Of a DNA stretch of 64,000 nt, positions 47,060 to 55,306 are shown in pieces (position 1 is the stretch's first letter; every line of letters begins with the position of its first letter). The notes beneath the pieces were generated by a model, which saw nothing but the letters and a program-made list of their open reading frames with translations, was not told the origin of the DNA and did no database searches. Source of the stretch: Pareuzebyella sediminis (lineage in GTDB: Bacteria > Bacteroidota > Bacteroidia > Flavobacteriales > Flavobacteriaceae); the NCBI RefSeq assembly GCF_008367235.1, contig NZ_VTZS01000004.1, positions 1 to 64,000 on the forward strand, in the 5' to 3' direction. The position numbers and the translations under genes are program-made.

Positions 47060-47731
47060 ATGAATAGCATCAAAAAAATCACTGCTGTTATTTGGTTTAC
47101 TTGTACAGCCTTGAATTTATTCGGACAATCTGAAAGTATCAAATTCAATGAAGTTTATAAGTTGATAGAAACAAAGAATTTCTTCAAAGCCAAGGAAGTC
47201 TATTACGCCCACAAAAATACGTTCCCCATTGAGTATCAAAATTTCACCGAGGCTATTTTATATAACGCTTTCAACCAAATAGATAGCTCAAAAAAGAAAA
47301 TAGCTGATTTACGCCACCATAAAATGACTATTCCCGATTCGTTAAGGTTGGCAATTGAAAAAACACAAAAAGATAATGCGCTCAAATGTTATGATTACAA
47401 AGAGGCAAAGCAAAATGTGGAAATCATGGCCAATGCCACGAATGTGGTTTCCCACGATTTTAAGAGCGGTATAGTGAAGGTCGGGGTGCGAACTGTCGGT
47501 GGCGACTTGGTCGATGCTACGGTCAATTTTTTTGAAAAGACCACGGGTACCAATGTAGCGGCCGGCAGAACCTATACGTCGGCAAATAGTAATCCACGTT
47601 CGTTTACACTCAACCCGGGCACCTATGGCGTAAAAATCGTGACCTTAGGCCCCCACAAGGGGCATATCGAGACCATTACCCTTACGCTAAAGCAGGGAGA
47701 GACCTTGGAAAAAATCATTATCCTACCCTAA
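47060..47731 (+). CDS. Exported protein with a C-terminal PEGA-like domain
   Basis: The 223-aa protein starts with a signal peptide (ITAVIWFTCTALNLFGQ). The N-terminal half is helical (about residues 25-125, with SSKKKIADLRHHKMTIPDSL). The C-terminal half has a beta-sandwich-like segment, IVKVGVRTVGGDLVDATVNF, then NPRSFTLNPGTYGVKIVTLG and HIETITLTLKQGETLEKIIILP, similar to PEGA or carboxypeptidase-regulatory folds. The function is unknown. It lies 14 bases upstream of the next small membrane protein, so they are probably cotranscribed. Confidence 0.6.
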   Translation: MNSIKKITAVIWFTCTALNLFGQSESIKFNEVYKLIETKNFFKAKEVYYAHKNTFPIEYQNFTEAILYNAFNQIDSSKKKIADLRHHKMTIPDSLRLAIEKTQKDNALKCYDYKEAKQNVEIMANATNVVSHDFKSGIVKVGVRTVGGDLVDATVNFFEKTTGTNVAAGRTYTSANSNPRSFTLNPGTYGVKIVTLGPHKGHIETITLTLKQGETLEKIIILP

Positions 47732-47745
47732 AAGATGCGATTACA

Positions 47746-48117
47746 ATGGCCCATAAGATGTTGAAACCCTATAGCTGGCTGTGCTACCTCTTGGTACCGA
47801 TACTCTGTTTTTTTATCGGGCTAAGCCTAGCGGGCTTTGTGGGTGCGGGAAAGGGACAAGGGTTGGCGGCCGGAGCCATCGTATTGGGCTATGGAGTGAT
47901 CGGTGCCGCTATTGGCATAGTAATCGCCCTGCTCTTGACCAGCAACTTGTCGCGAAAGACCTTGATCCGCCTGAACGGTATCGTGGCCTTAAGCATCGCC
48001 TTCTTTTATGGCTATTACCACATCCGGTATAAGGCACGGGAAAGAGAGCGGGCGCAGGAAGAGCAACTGGGCGAACCGAAGCGCAGCCCTACCGGCCCGA
48101 CCACGGATACGCCCTGA
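47746..48117 (+). CDS. Small glycine-rich membrane protein, 123 aa
   Basis: There are three hydrophobic segments (about residues 12-35, 42-68 and 77-92), rich in glycine and alanine (GFVGAGKGQGLAAGAIVLGY), and a charged C-terminal tail (RAQEEQLGEPKRSPTGPTTDTP). No known family was recognised. The gene begins 14 bases after the preceding stop codon. Its role is unknown. Confidence 0.6.
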   Translation: MAHKMLKPYSWLCYLLVPILCFFIGLSLAGFVGAGKGQGLAAGAIVLGYGVIGAAIGIVIALLLTSNLSRKTLIRLNGIVALSIAFFYGYYHIRYKARERERAQEEQLGEPKRSPTGPTTDTP

Positions 48118-48187
48118 TGAAATTGTGGTATAGTTGACCCTTTCTCCAATAACTCCAAGTTTCCCGAAAATTGAACATCTTTGTCCT

Positions 48188-49213
48188 ATGAAAAAAGACA
48201 TAGCACCCATAGATGGTGAACTAAAGGAGCCATTGAGCGGCAGAAGACACTTTCTTAAAACTACGCTCACGGCCAGTATGGCCTTTGCCCTTCCTGCTGG
48301 GGTCGCGGCCGCGTTCCGAAATACTAAAAGGCCGATCAAAATCGGCCTGATTGCTGATCTGCACCATGATATCATACACGATGGGTTACAGCGTATGAAC
48401 GTCTTTCTCGAGGCCGTAGATACCCAGCGTCCCGACGCCATTTTACAACTGGGCGATTTTGCCTATCCCGGGCCGGTCAACAAAGCAGTAATCGATCGGT
48501 TCAACAACGCCCATGATACCGCCTTGCATGTTATCGGCAATCACGATACCGATGCGGGCTACACCACCGACCAATGCCTGTCGTATTGGGGTATGCCAGC
48601 GCGTTACTATACTACTGTGGTGGGGGGCATCCATTGTATCGTACTCGACGGTAATGATACGGGATCGCCAGACTATACAGGAGGTTACCCTTCCTATATC
48701 GGCCCCGAGCAGCTTTCATGGTTGGAAAATCAATTAAAAACGATCGAGGGACCTATCGTGGTGGTCTCTCACCAGCCTTTGGCCGGCATTTCGGCCATCG
48801 ACAATGCCGAAGAAGTACAAAACTTATTGGCCACGGCAGCCGATAAAGTACTCTTTGCCCTCAACGGGCATACCCATATCGACCTCTTGCTCAAAGTACA
48901 GGGTATTCCCTACCTACATCTCAATTCGGCCTCTTACCTTTGGGTGGGTGACCAATACAAGCATGAGAGCTACACAAAAAAAATCCACGGGGCACACCCG
49001 TGGATTTCAAATACTTGTCCGTATAAAGAAGCTTTGTTCGCTTTTTTGACTATCGATCCCAATACCCTTTCGGTTACCCTTGAAGGGCGAAAGAGCGAAT
49101 GGGTGGGCCTACCTCCCGATCGTCTTGGGGTGACCACCTATACCGAACTGACGTTGGGCGAGGAAGTGGCCCCTAGAATCCGAGACCGGCACATCTTAAG
49201 GCCGAAGCGCTAA
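48188..49213 (+). CDS. Tat-exported metallophosphoesterase
   Basis: The start at 48188 (MKKDIAPIDGE) is preferred because the twin-arginine signal RRHFLKTTLTASMAFALPAG lies about 20 residues later. The open frame to 48134 adds only a short non-conserved start. The catalytic domain has calcineurin-type motifs: GLIADLHHD, LQLGDFAYPG, VIGNHDTDAGY, VVVSHQPLAG and LNGHTHIDLLLK. Length is about 342 aa. It should hydrolyse phosphoesters outside the cytosol and is folded before export, which is common for metal-containing enzymes. It is the second such enzyme in the window, with a different export route. A perfect hairpin lies inside the gene at 48981-49007. Confidence 0.85.
   Translation: MKKDIAPIDGELKEPLSGRRHFLKTTLTASMAFALPAGVAAAFRNTKRPIKIGLIADLHHDIIHDGLQRMNVFLEAVDTQRPDAILQLGDFAYPGPVNKAVIDRFNNAHDTALHVIGNHDTDAGYTTDQCLSYWGMPARYYTTVVGGIHCIVLDGNDTGSPDYTGGYPSYIGPEQLSWLENQLKTIEGPIVVVSHQPLAGISAIDNAEEVQNLLATAADKVLFALNGHTHIDLLLKVQGIPYLHLNSASYLWVGDQYKHESYTKKIHGAHPWISNTCPYKEALFAFLTIDPNTLSVTLEGRKSEWVGLPPDRLGVTTYTELTLGEEVAPRIRDRHILRPKR
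48981..49007 (-). terminator. Perfect hairpin with a T-run on the minus strand, inside a coding gene
   Basis: The 11-base arm AAATCCACGGG is followed by a five-base loop and the exact complement CCCGTGGATTT. The left arm is preceded by a run of A bases, so on the minus strand the structure reads as a stem followed by eight T bases, the form of an intrinsic terminator. It encodes KIHGAHPWI within the phosphoesterase. Confidence 0.35.
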
Positions 49214-49223
49214 CGCCCTCTGT

Positions 49224-49394
49224 TTAGTACATGCGATAAGACGGTGTGCTAGTCGCCAAACTTTCTTTAGCGGCCTTTCTGTTGTGCTTCCTGACCTTAA
49301 GCTGATTTTCCTTCTGTGCGGTCATGGAAGTCACCAAGTTTGTACCGCGTCTTTTTACGTTTCTGGCGTGGGTACCTTTTTTATATTTTTCCAT
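49224..49394 (-). CDS. Small basic protein, 56 aa
   Basis: On the minus strand the start codon at 49394 begins MEKYKKGTHARNVKRRGTNL and the frame ends YRMY and a stop at 49224. The sequence is very basic, with many Lys, Arg and Asn and no hydrophobic core, typical of small nucleic-acid-binding or ribosome-associated proteins in Bacteroidota. A good A-rich stretch precedes the start. It converges with the phosphoesterase gene. The region from 49395 to about 49690 holds no other gene. Confidence 0.5.
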   Translation of the reverse strand: MEKYKKGTHARNVKRRGTNLVTSMTAQKENQLKVRKHNRKAAKESLATSTPSYRMY

Positions 49395-49682
49395 ATCATT
49401 AAATTTTTAACCTATAATTAACAATAACTTAAAATAAGTTCTTATTATTGCGAATATCGCAAAATATATTTTCGATGCAAAAATAGTAAATATTCATTTT
49501 TCGAGAAGGATTTTTAATGAAATTTTAAGGGCTATCCTAAGGAAAAATTGATCGTCAAATTTTGCCGTATCGATGGAGGTTGTACCGGTCTGATTTCGTG
49601 CCTATTCCCCGTTCGGGAGAAAAGATTTCCAAAGCAGTCAACCGATAGTGCTAATGAGTAAAGAATATAGGATGTGAATTCT

Positions 49683-49690
49683 TAGTTTTG
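49683..49690 (+). promoter_or_regulatory. Promoter -7 box candidate for the GH3-like gene
   Basis: TAGTTTTG fits the Bacteroidota -7 consensus TAnnTTTG and ends 21 bases before the start codon at 49712. No clear TTG at the -33 position was found. The long AT-rich stretch to its left (49395-49680) shows nothing else. Confidence 0.4.
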
Positions 49691-49711
49691 CGTCTTAATC
49701 CATCCATTTAT

Positions 49712-51238
49712 ATGAACATCATAGGCAATTTGATCAAAGGGGTCATTGAAATTACCGATAAAGTGACCGGTGAATCCAATCCCGTCGAAGAACAACGGGA
49801 GGTATTGAAGTCCCTTTTGGAAAAGGCAGCCGATACCGAATTCGGCAAGCAATACGATTTTAAAGGCTTATTGAAGGAAGAGGACATCGAAAAAGCCTTC
49901 GCGGCTAAAGTACCTTATTTCGATTATAACAAGATACATTCCGAATGGTGGCACCGCTTGCAAGAGGGTGATGAAGATATTACATGGCCGGGCAATCCCG
50001 ATTATTTTGCCTTGAGCTCGGGTACGACGGGCAAGAGCAGCAAACGTATTCCCGTAACCGATGCGATGGTCGAGGCCATTCGCCAGGCGGGAATCAAACA
50101 AGTATTGGCGCTGAGTAATTTCGACTTACCCCCTGATTTTTTTGAAAAGGGTATTCTCATGTTGGGGAGCTCGACCGATCTTGCCGAAAACAATGGGCAC
50201 CTCGAAGGGGAGATCAGTGGCATTAGTGCGAGCAACATTCCCTCTTGGTTCAGGGGCTACTACAAGCCTGGGGAGGAAATCGCAAAAATGGACGATTGGG
50301 ACGAGCGGGTCGCCAAAATTGTCAAGGAGGCCCCCAATTGGGATATCGGGGCACTGAGCGGCATTCCCTCTTGGATAGAACTCATGCTCAAGGAGGTCAT
50401 CAAGGCCCATGACTTAGACCACATACACGACATTTGGCCCAACCTGCAGGTGTATACTTCGGGGGGCGTGGCCTTTGGGCCCTACGAGAAAAGCTTCAAC
50501 GCCCTTATGGGCAAGCCCATTACGATCATCGACACCTATCTGGCCTCAGAAGGTTTTATCGCTTTTCAGAGCCGACCCGATACCGAGGCGATGCAACTCG
50601 TGACCGATAACGGAATCTATTTCGAGTTTGTGCCTTTTGATCCAGATGATATCAACGAAGATGGGTCCCTTTCCCAAGATGCGAAGGCCCTTACCCTCGC
50701 TGAGGTGGAAGAAGAGCAAGACTACGTACTGGTCATCAGTACCGTGGCAGGGGCCTGGCGCTATATGATCGGTGATACTATCAAGTTCACCGACCTGAAA
50801 AAGGCCGAGATAGAGATTACGGGCCGTACCAAGTTTTTTTTGAATACGGTGGGATCACAGCTTTCCGTCAATAAGATGGACGATGCCATAAAGCATTTGG
50901 AAGAAACTTTCGATATAAAAATTTCAGAATATACCCTCTGCGCCAAAAAATATGAGGATGGGTTTTATCATTCTTGGTACTTGGGCACCGACGCCCATTT
51001 GGAAGAGGAAAAGGTCGTTTCGGAACTCGATACTTTTTTGAAAGAGGCCAACAAAAACTATAAGGTGGCCCGTTCAAAGGCTCTCGAAGGTGTCAAGGTG
51101 AATATCGTGGATGCCGATGTGTTCTACGAATGGAACGACGCGAATAAAAAGAAGGGTGGCCAGGTCAAAATGGAACGTGTGATGAAAGAGGACAAGTTCG
51201 CCGATTGGGAAGATTTTGTAGCAAAACAGAAAGGCTAG
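49712..51238 (+). CDS. GH3-like acyl-adenylating enzyme
   Basis: From the ATG at 49712 (MNIIGNLIKGVIEI) the protein is 508 aa; the upstream TTG in frame is not needed. It matches the GH3 auxin-responsive promoter family, which are acyl-acid-amido synthetases of the ANL superfamily: nucleotide-binding motif ALSSGTTGKSSKRIPV at about residue 100, a middle LQVYTSGGVAFGPYEKSF, WRYMIGDTIKFTDLKKAEIEITGRTKFFLN, and a small C-terminal domain. In plants GH3 enzymes conjugate jasmonate or auxin with amino acids; the bacterial substrate is unknown. The gene converges with the protease gene (9-base gap between stops). Confidence 0.85.
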   Translation: MNIIGNLIKGVIEITDKVTGESNPVEEQREVLKSLLEKAADTEFGKQYDFKGLLKEEDIEKAFAAKVPYFDYNKIHSEWWHRLQEGDEDITWPGNPDYFALSSGTTGKSSKRIPVTDAMVEAIRQAGIKQVLALSNFDLPPDFFEKGILMLGSSTDLAENNGHLEGEISGISASNIPSWFRGYYKPGEEIAKMDDWDERVAKIVKEAPNWDIGALSGIPSWIELMLKEVIKAHDLDHIHDIWPNLQVYTSGGVAFGPYEKSFNALMGKPITIIDTYLASEGFIAFQSRPDTEAMQLVTDNGIYFEFVPFDPDDINEDGSLSQDAKALTLAEVEEEQDYVLVISTVAGAWRYMIGDTIKFTDLKKAEIEITGRTKFFLNTVGSQLSVNKMDDAIKHLEETFDIKISEYTLCAKKYEDGFYHSWYLGTDAHLEEEKVVSELDTFLKEANKNYKVARSKALEGVKVNIVDADVFYEWNDANKKKGGQVKMERVMKEDKFADWEDFVAKQKG

Positions 51239-51246
51239 AACCCTGG

Positions 51247-51897
51247 TCAATCACGGGCCTCTTCAAGGGAGGCATCCCGCGCTTCTACCATGTCCATAAT
51301 CTCTTCTGGCGAAACGTATAGGCGTTTGATGCGCTCGACATACGCTTTCGATATGCCGGCTTTGGTGAGGATAAATTCTTTGGTAGCCAAAATATAATCT
51401 TCTAGACCATGGGCTACGGCGAAAGTATCTGCCCGACGCTCGGCCGCCCTAAGAAATTTTTTGGAGAATATATAGCCAAATCCGAAACCGATCAAATTCA
51501 GTCCACTTCGATGCTTGAAGTCCATGATATGCCCTAGTTCATGGCCCAGCCAACCGACCATAATCTCCGAAGGCATGTCTTTAGTGCGATATACACTATC
51601 GGCAATCTTGATGCGTTCACTGATCAGTATTTTATAGCCCCGTTTTTTTTTGTTCTTAAAAAGGTCTCCGAAGACGGGCTGGGCCTGCATGGTCGATTTC
51701 TTTATTTTTTCTTTGAACTTAAATTCTATCGGGGTCTTCGCTAATTCGGGATAATGCGATAGGGCTATTCGGGCCTCTTTTTCAATGACCTCGGGTATTT
51801 GGTACTGGGCGTTCGCAGGCATTAAAGTAGCAACGGTTAGAATAATAATAAGGTGATATAGGCCAAAGCCTACATATTTGATCTTGTGATAGACCAT
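51247..51897 (-). CDS. M48-like zinc metallopeptidase, secreted
   Basis: The 216-aa protein has an N-terminal hydrophobic signal (about residues 5-30), a zinc-binding HExxH motif in GWLGHELGHIMDF (about residues 118-130) and a downstream third ligand in AAERRADTFAVAHGL (Glu plus Asp). That pattern is an M48-type or related gluzincin metalloprotease. It is short for M48 (usually 250-400 aa), so it may be a minimal secreted form. Its substrate is unknown. It may act on exported proteins; context gives no clue. Confidence 0.75.
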   Translation of the reverse strand: MVYHKIKYVGFGLYHLIIILTVATLMPANAQYQIPEVIEKEARIALSHYPELAKTPIEFKFKEKIKKSTMQAQPVFGDLFKNKKKRGYKILISERIKIADSVYRTKDMPSEIMVGWLGHELGHIMDFKHRSGLNLIGFGFGYIFSKKFLRAAERRADTFAVAHGLEDYILATKEFILTKAGISKAYVERIKRLYVSPEEIMDMVEARDASLEEARD

Positions 51898-52080
51898 AAT
51901 AACATCATCTGGAGTGCGTGAGGCACTTGTATTAAAATGGCGTCCCTATATTGAAGGGGTCTGGTGCATCATGCACGGATACAATATAGGGCAAATATAG
52001 GCCAATCGCCAACAGGATCGTAATACGAACACAATTGTGACCAATTGAGTCAATATGAAGACCGAATGTATACTAATTTT

Positions 52081-52509
52081 ATGCAAATGAAGACAATGGA
52101 CTCCATAGCGAAAGAAAAGAATCAAATTACCTTGTTCTTTAGTTCCGAAAACTCTTTGGGCAAGCAAGTACAGGCTTATGTAGAATCGGCCGATAAAAAA
52201 GTATTGGGGGTAGATATTTCCAAGACGAAAGTTACGGGTACACAATGGTCTGAAATCGCCGAAGGTCTTGGAGTCGATATTTCCGATCTGATAGACAAGG
52301 AACACCCAGATTTTAAGAACGAATACGGCGATAGCGATATCAATCTCGACTGGAACGATTGGCTGAAGGTATTGGAAAAAAGTCCCCATGTTCTAAAATA
52401 TCCGGTTGCCATTGATGGTGACGACTATATTCCACTGAAAACCGCAGCCTCTTTTAAGGAGCACTTTACGGCCGATAGCGCTGGTATAGAAAAGCCTTAT
52501 AACACTTGA
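52081..52509 (+). CDS. ArsC/Spx-like thioredoxin-fold protein without the catalytic cysteine
   Basis: The start is taken as the ATG at 52081; the ATG at 52096 (MDSIAKEKN) is also possible. The first strand and loop read ITLFFSSENSLGKQVQAYVE, where arsenate reductases have a CxxS/CxxC active site; here the position is serine. The rest has SKTKVTGTQWSEIAEGLGVD, LIDKEHPDFKNEYG and LKYPVAIDGDDYIPLKT, the typical ArsC/Spx layout with its cis-Pro region. Without the cysteine it is not an arsenate reductase and may be a regulator or binding protein. Its stop overlaps the next start, so the two are coupled. Confidence 0.7.
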   Translation: MQMKTMDSIAKEKNQITLFFSSENSLGKQVQAYVESADKKVLGVDISKTKVTGTQWSEIAEGLGVDISDLIDKEHPDFKNEYGDSDINLDWNDWLKVLEKSPHVLKYPVAIDGDDYIPLKTAASFKEHFTADSAGIEKPYNT

Positions 52510-53039
52510 AACTTAGCAGGTATACGAAGCGCGCTGTCGTAGGGGGGGCTATCTCAATGGTCATCATGCTTACAGGAACCTTATTGCTCGGTGAGTTGAG
52601 CGGTTACGAAGCGAAATCCCTGATTAAAAACTCCATTTCCGGTATCAATACACTCTGCAATACGATCGCCTTGGCATCGGCTACCATTCTTGCCCTTTTA
52701 CTGACCGTCTTGGGCATTAGCTCTTCGGCAAAATCACACCTAAAAAAAGACCACTATAAGCAGATTCTTGAGATTGCACGATTGGATTCCATTATATTTG
52801 TGAGTGCGGTGATCAGTTTTCTTCTATTTAACCTTCCAGTTACTGAATCAGAGAACCTCCCCAGCGATTGGTTTAGCACTGTTTACTATATTTCTCTGGC
52901 AATTTCAAGTATCTTAAGTGCCGCATTGATAGTGGTGGTACTGATGCTGTACAATACCGTGGTCAACATCATCAAAATTGTCGGCCTGGGTTTGGAAGAT
53001 CATCCATTGGCGGCTTCCGATGACGAGAATGTAGCCTAG
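52506..53039 (+). CDS. Integral membrane protein, four helices, coupled to the ArsC-like gene
   Basis: The 177-aa protein starts at a TTG that overlaps the TGA stop of the previous gene (TTGA). Hydrophobic segments lie at about residues 10-30, 42-72, 95-115 and 122-150, with a charged KSHLKKDHYKQILEIARLD cytoplasmic loop between the second and third. I do not recognise it. Coupled translation with the ArsC-like protein suggests that the two work together. Confidence 0.6.
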   Translation: MKLSRYTKRAVVGGAISMVIMLTGTLLLGELSGYEAKSLIKNSISGINTLCNTIALASATILALLLTVLGISSSAKSHLKKDHYKQILEIARLDSIIFVSAVISFLLFNLPVTESENLPSDWFSTVYYISLAISSILSAALIVVVLMLYNTVVNIIKIVGLGLEDHPLAASDDENVA

Positions 53040-53079
53040 TTCCCCATTTCATTGACAGACCAACAATCGAACAATAGTT

Positions 53080-54624
53080 ATGAAAAGAGTGCTCCTTTAT
53101 ATATTTATTCCCTTAACGTGCATCATAGCGCTCTATTATGTCGTTCAATGGCAGGCAAAGGCAAGTTTGGAAGATGTCTTGCAACGGAAACTGCCGCCCC
53201 ACATTACTTTTTGGTATCAAGACCTTACCGTAGACGTTTTGTCTGGCAGTATCCATTTTTCCGAACCTTTTTTAGAAATTTCAAATAAAAAGACCGGCCG
53301 TAACGGGCTAAGCCTCAGGGCCACTTCGATCAGTATTGAAGACATTCACTATTGGACATTGCTCAACACTAAGAAAATACGGGTAGGTACCTTTGCTATC
53401 GATCGTCCTGATATTACCTATCGGGAATACGATTCCGTCGCACAAAAGGAAAAGGATACGATAGGCCTATCGCGGTACGTCGAAGTGGACGATTTCAACC
53501 TTGTCGATGGGCAGCTTAGCGTTTTGACCACCTCGAACGACACCGTGTTGAAAGGAGAAAGGCTGAATGCCGAAATCAAAGGGTTTTTGACCAAGCCCGA
53601 ACTGATCAACGAAAGGATACCCTTCACGCAAGAGTCTTTTGAGGTGGACATGGAGAATATCGAAGCACCTTCCGGTGCTTACGAAAACTTGGGTGTTTCG
53701 AAAGTGCACTTCGACGATCAAGCGTTGGCGGTAGAAGGTATCTCTTTCAAGACCAAGTATACCCGACAAGAACTGAGCCGTACCCTAGAGAGGGAAAGGG
53801 ATCATTTTAATCTTGAAATTCCCGAGGCCACCCTCTCCGGATTACAATTTGAATTTCGAAACGATAGCCTTTTTATAGGGGCGAAAAGGGGCCAATTGAC
53901 AGGAGTGGACCTAACCGTGTATCGCGATAAGGGTCTTCCTGACGATTTGAGGGAGAAAAAGCTCTATGGTAAAATGTTGAAGAATCTACCGTATCAGGTC
54001 GACATTGAGGAAATCGATATTTCAGATGCCCGAGTGGTGTACGAAGAAGAGGTGGCAAGCCACTCGGAACCTGGGTTGCTGAGCTTTGAAGAAATCAATG
54101 GTACTATCAAAAATATATCTAATTTGGTCGACGAAAAGGGAGATTTGGAAGTTTCGCTCCACAGTCAGCTTATGGGGCAGGGTGAATTACAGCTTGATTG
54201 GTCTTTTTCGGTACGGGACGCCGATCAGCGGTTTTTGGCATCAGGAAGCCTAGGGTATTTGAATACTGCCAGCCTGAACAAGTTTCTGGAGCCCAATTTG
54301 CGTGTCGGTGTCGAAGGACAGATTCAGCAACTATACTTTACAATTAGTGGTGATCAGTATATCTCGAACGGAGATGTCAAAATGCGGTATGAAGACTTTA
54401 GGTTCAAGGTGTTGGATAAAGACCGATCGAAGATTAAAAAAGTATTGACCTTCATAGGCAATTTGTTCGTGTCAGATGGGTCGAAGGCCGACGCACAGGG
54501 CTACCGGTACGGGGATATTGAAGATGTGAAGCGTGATACTACCAAATCGTTTTTTAATTATCTGTGGATCAGCCTCCAAGACGGGGTGGTCAGTGTACTT
54601 TCGGGTAATGGCAAAAAAGAGTAA
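53080..54624 (+). CDS. AsmA/DUF748-like inner-membrane protein
   Basis: The 514-aa protein has one N-terminal membrane helix (VLLYIFIPLTCIIALYYVVQW) and a long beta-rich periplasmic part, with repeats of the type GLSLRATSISIEDIHYWTLLNTKKIRVG and FAIDRPDITYR and a C-terminal segment (QLYFTISGDQYISNGDVKMRYEDF). This is the AsmA/DUF748 pattern of repeating beta-groove proteins that bridge or contact the outer membrane and are linked to lipid transport. Coding begins at the ATG at 53080. A bidirectional terminator follows. Confidence 0.7.
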   Translation: MKRVLLYIFIPLTCIIALYYVVQWQAKASLEDVLQRKLPPHITFWYQDLTVDVLSGSIHFSEPFLEISNKKTGRNGLSLRATSISIEDIHYWTLLNTKKIRVGTFAIDRPDITYREYDSVAQKEKDTIGLSRYVEVDDFNLVDGQLSVLTTSNDTVLKGERLNAEIKGFLTKPELINERIPFTQESFEVDMENIEAPSGAYENLGVSKVHFDDQALAVEGISFKTKYTRQELSRTLERERDHFNLEIPEATLSGLQFEFRNDSLFIGAKRGQLTGVDLTVYRDKGLPDDLREKKLYGKMLKNLPYQVDIEEIDISDARVVYEEEVASHSEPGLLSFEEINGTIKNISNLVDEKGDLEVSLHSQLMGQGELQLDWSFSVRDADQRFLASGSLGYLNTASLNKFLEPNLRVGVEGQIQQLYFTISGDQYISNGDVKMRYEDFRFKVLDKDRSKIKKVLTFIGNLFVSDGSKADAQGYRYGDIEDVKRDTTKSFFNYLWISLQDGVVSVLSGNGKKE

Positions 54625-54634
54625 GAATAGGGCA

Positions 54635-54670
54635 TAAAAAAAGGGCAAAACTAATCTTGCCCCTTTTTTA
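54635..54670. terminator. Bidirectional intrinsic terminator
   Basis: AAAAAAAGGGC, a short loop, and GCCCCTTTTTT pair perfectly in the stem and carry A/T runs on both sides, so the hairpin can stop transcripts from the plus-strand AsmA-like gene and the minus-strand lipoprotein gene. It sits directly between their stop codons. Confidence 0.85.
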
Positions 54671-54686
54671 TCTTATTCAATAGCAA

Positions 54687-54869
54687 TTAGTTATCGTCGA
54701 CCGCATCTTCGACTTCGTCGCCTACTTCCTCTGCACCTTCTTCAATACCGTCACCGACTTCTTCGACACCGTCTTCTATTTTTTCCCCAGTCGATTTTTC
54801 TTCCCTGCAGCTCATGGCTACTCCCATGGCAAATACTGCAAAAGCAAATATGTAAAGTGATTTTCTCAT
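54687..54869 (-). CDS. Small acidic lipoprotein, 60 aa
   Basis: The protein starts with a lipoprotein signal (residues 1-20, FAFAVFAMGVAMSC) and ends in an acidic Glu/Asp/Val/Gly repeat (EDGVEEVGDGIEEGAEEVGD). It would be attached to a membrane and form a highly charged extension. Small lipoproteins of this type are common in Bacteroidota and often occur near stress genes, as here. The function is unknown. It lies about 40 bases downstream of the DUF1328 gene on the same strand. Confidence 0.7.
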   Translation of the reverse strand: MRKSLYIFAFAVFAMGVAMSCREEKSTGEKIEDGVEEVGDGIEEGAEEVGDEVEDAVDDN

Positions 54870-54907
54870 AATTGTATGTTGATTAGTAAATATTTAAAGT
54901 TTTAAAA

Positions 54908-55069
54908 TCAAAGTATCTTTTTTCCTCGTAACAGTGAGATGACAAAGAGTATCAAGAATATAAAAAAGAGTACTTTGGCGATTCCGGCAGCACCTGCCGC
55001 TATACCTCCAAATCCGAAGACGGCGGCTATAATTGCCAATACGATGAAAATAATTGTCCATTTTAACAT
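54908..55069 (-). CDS. DUF1328 (YtjA-type) small membrane protein, 53 aa
   Basis: The open frame on the minus strand reads [20 protein letters not shown], then [20 protein letters not shown] and ends RGKKIL. This is the two-helix DUF1328/YtjA pattern, a small membrane protein found widely and often induced by stress, with no known activity. It lies just upstream of the acidic lipoprotein gene and probably shares a transcript with it. Confidence 0.85.
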   Translation of the reverse strand: MLKWTIIFIVLAIIAAVFGFGGIAAGAAGIAKVLFFIFLILFVISLLRGKKIL

Positions 55070-55306
55070 AATATGATTATTTAAAGGGTTGTATGTGTAG
55101 TAGAGGGCCTATCCCTCTCATAGTCACAAAGATGGCGCTATTTGGGGAGATGGAGTTGTGCAATCCACCGAATGGTTAACTCTATTAGATGGCAACATGC
55201 AACCTGATTTGGTAGACAGGCTTAGGGATAGGGAAGGGCAAATTAAAAAAAGAGAAAAAATGCGGGAATTATAGTATCTTGTGAATTCTTTCAGCCGAAC
55301 TACGCA

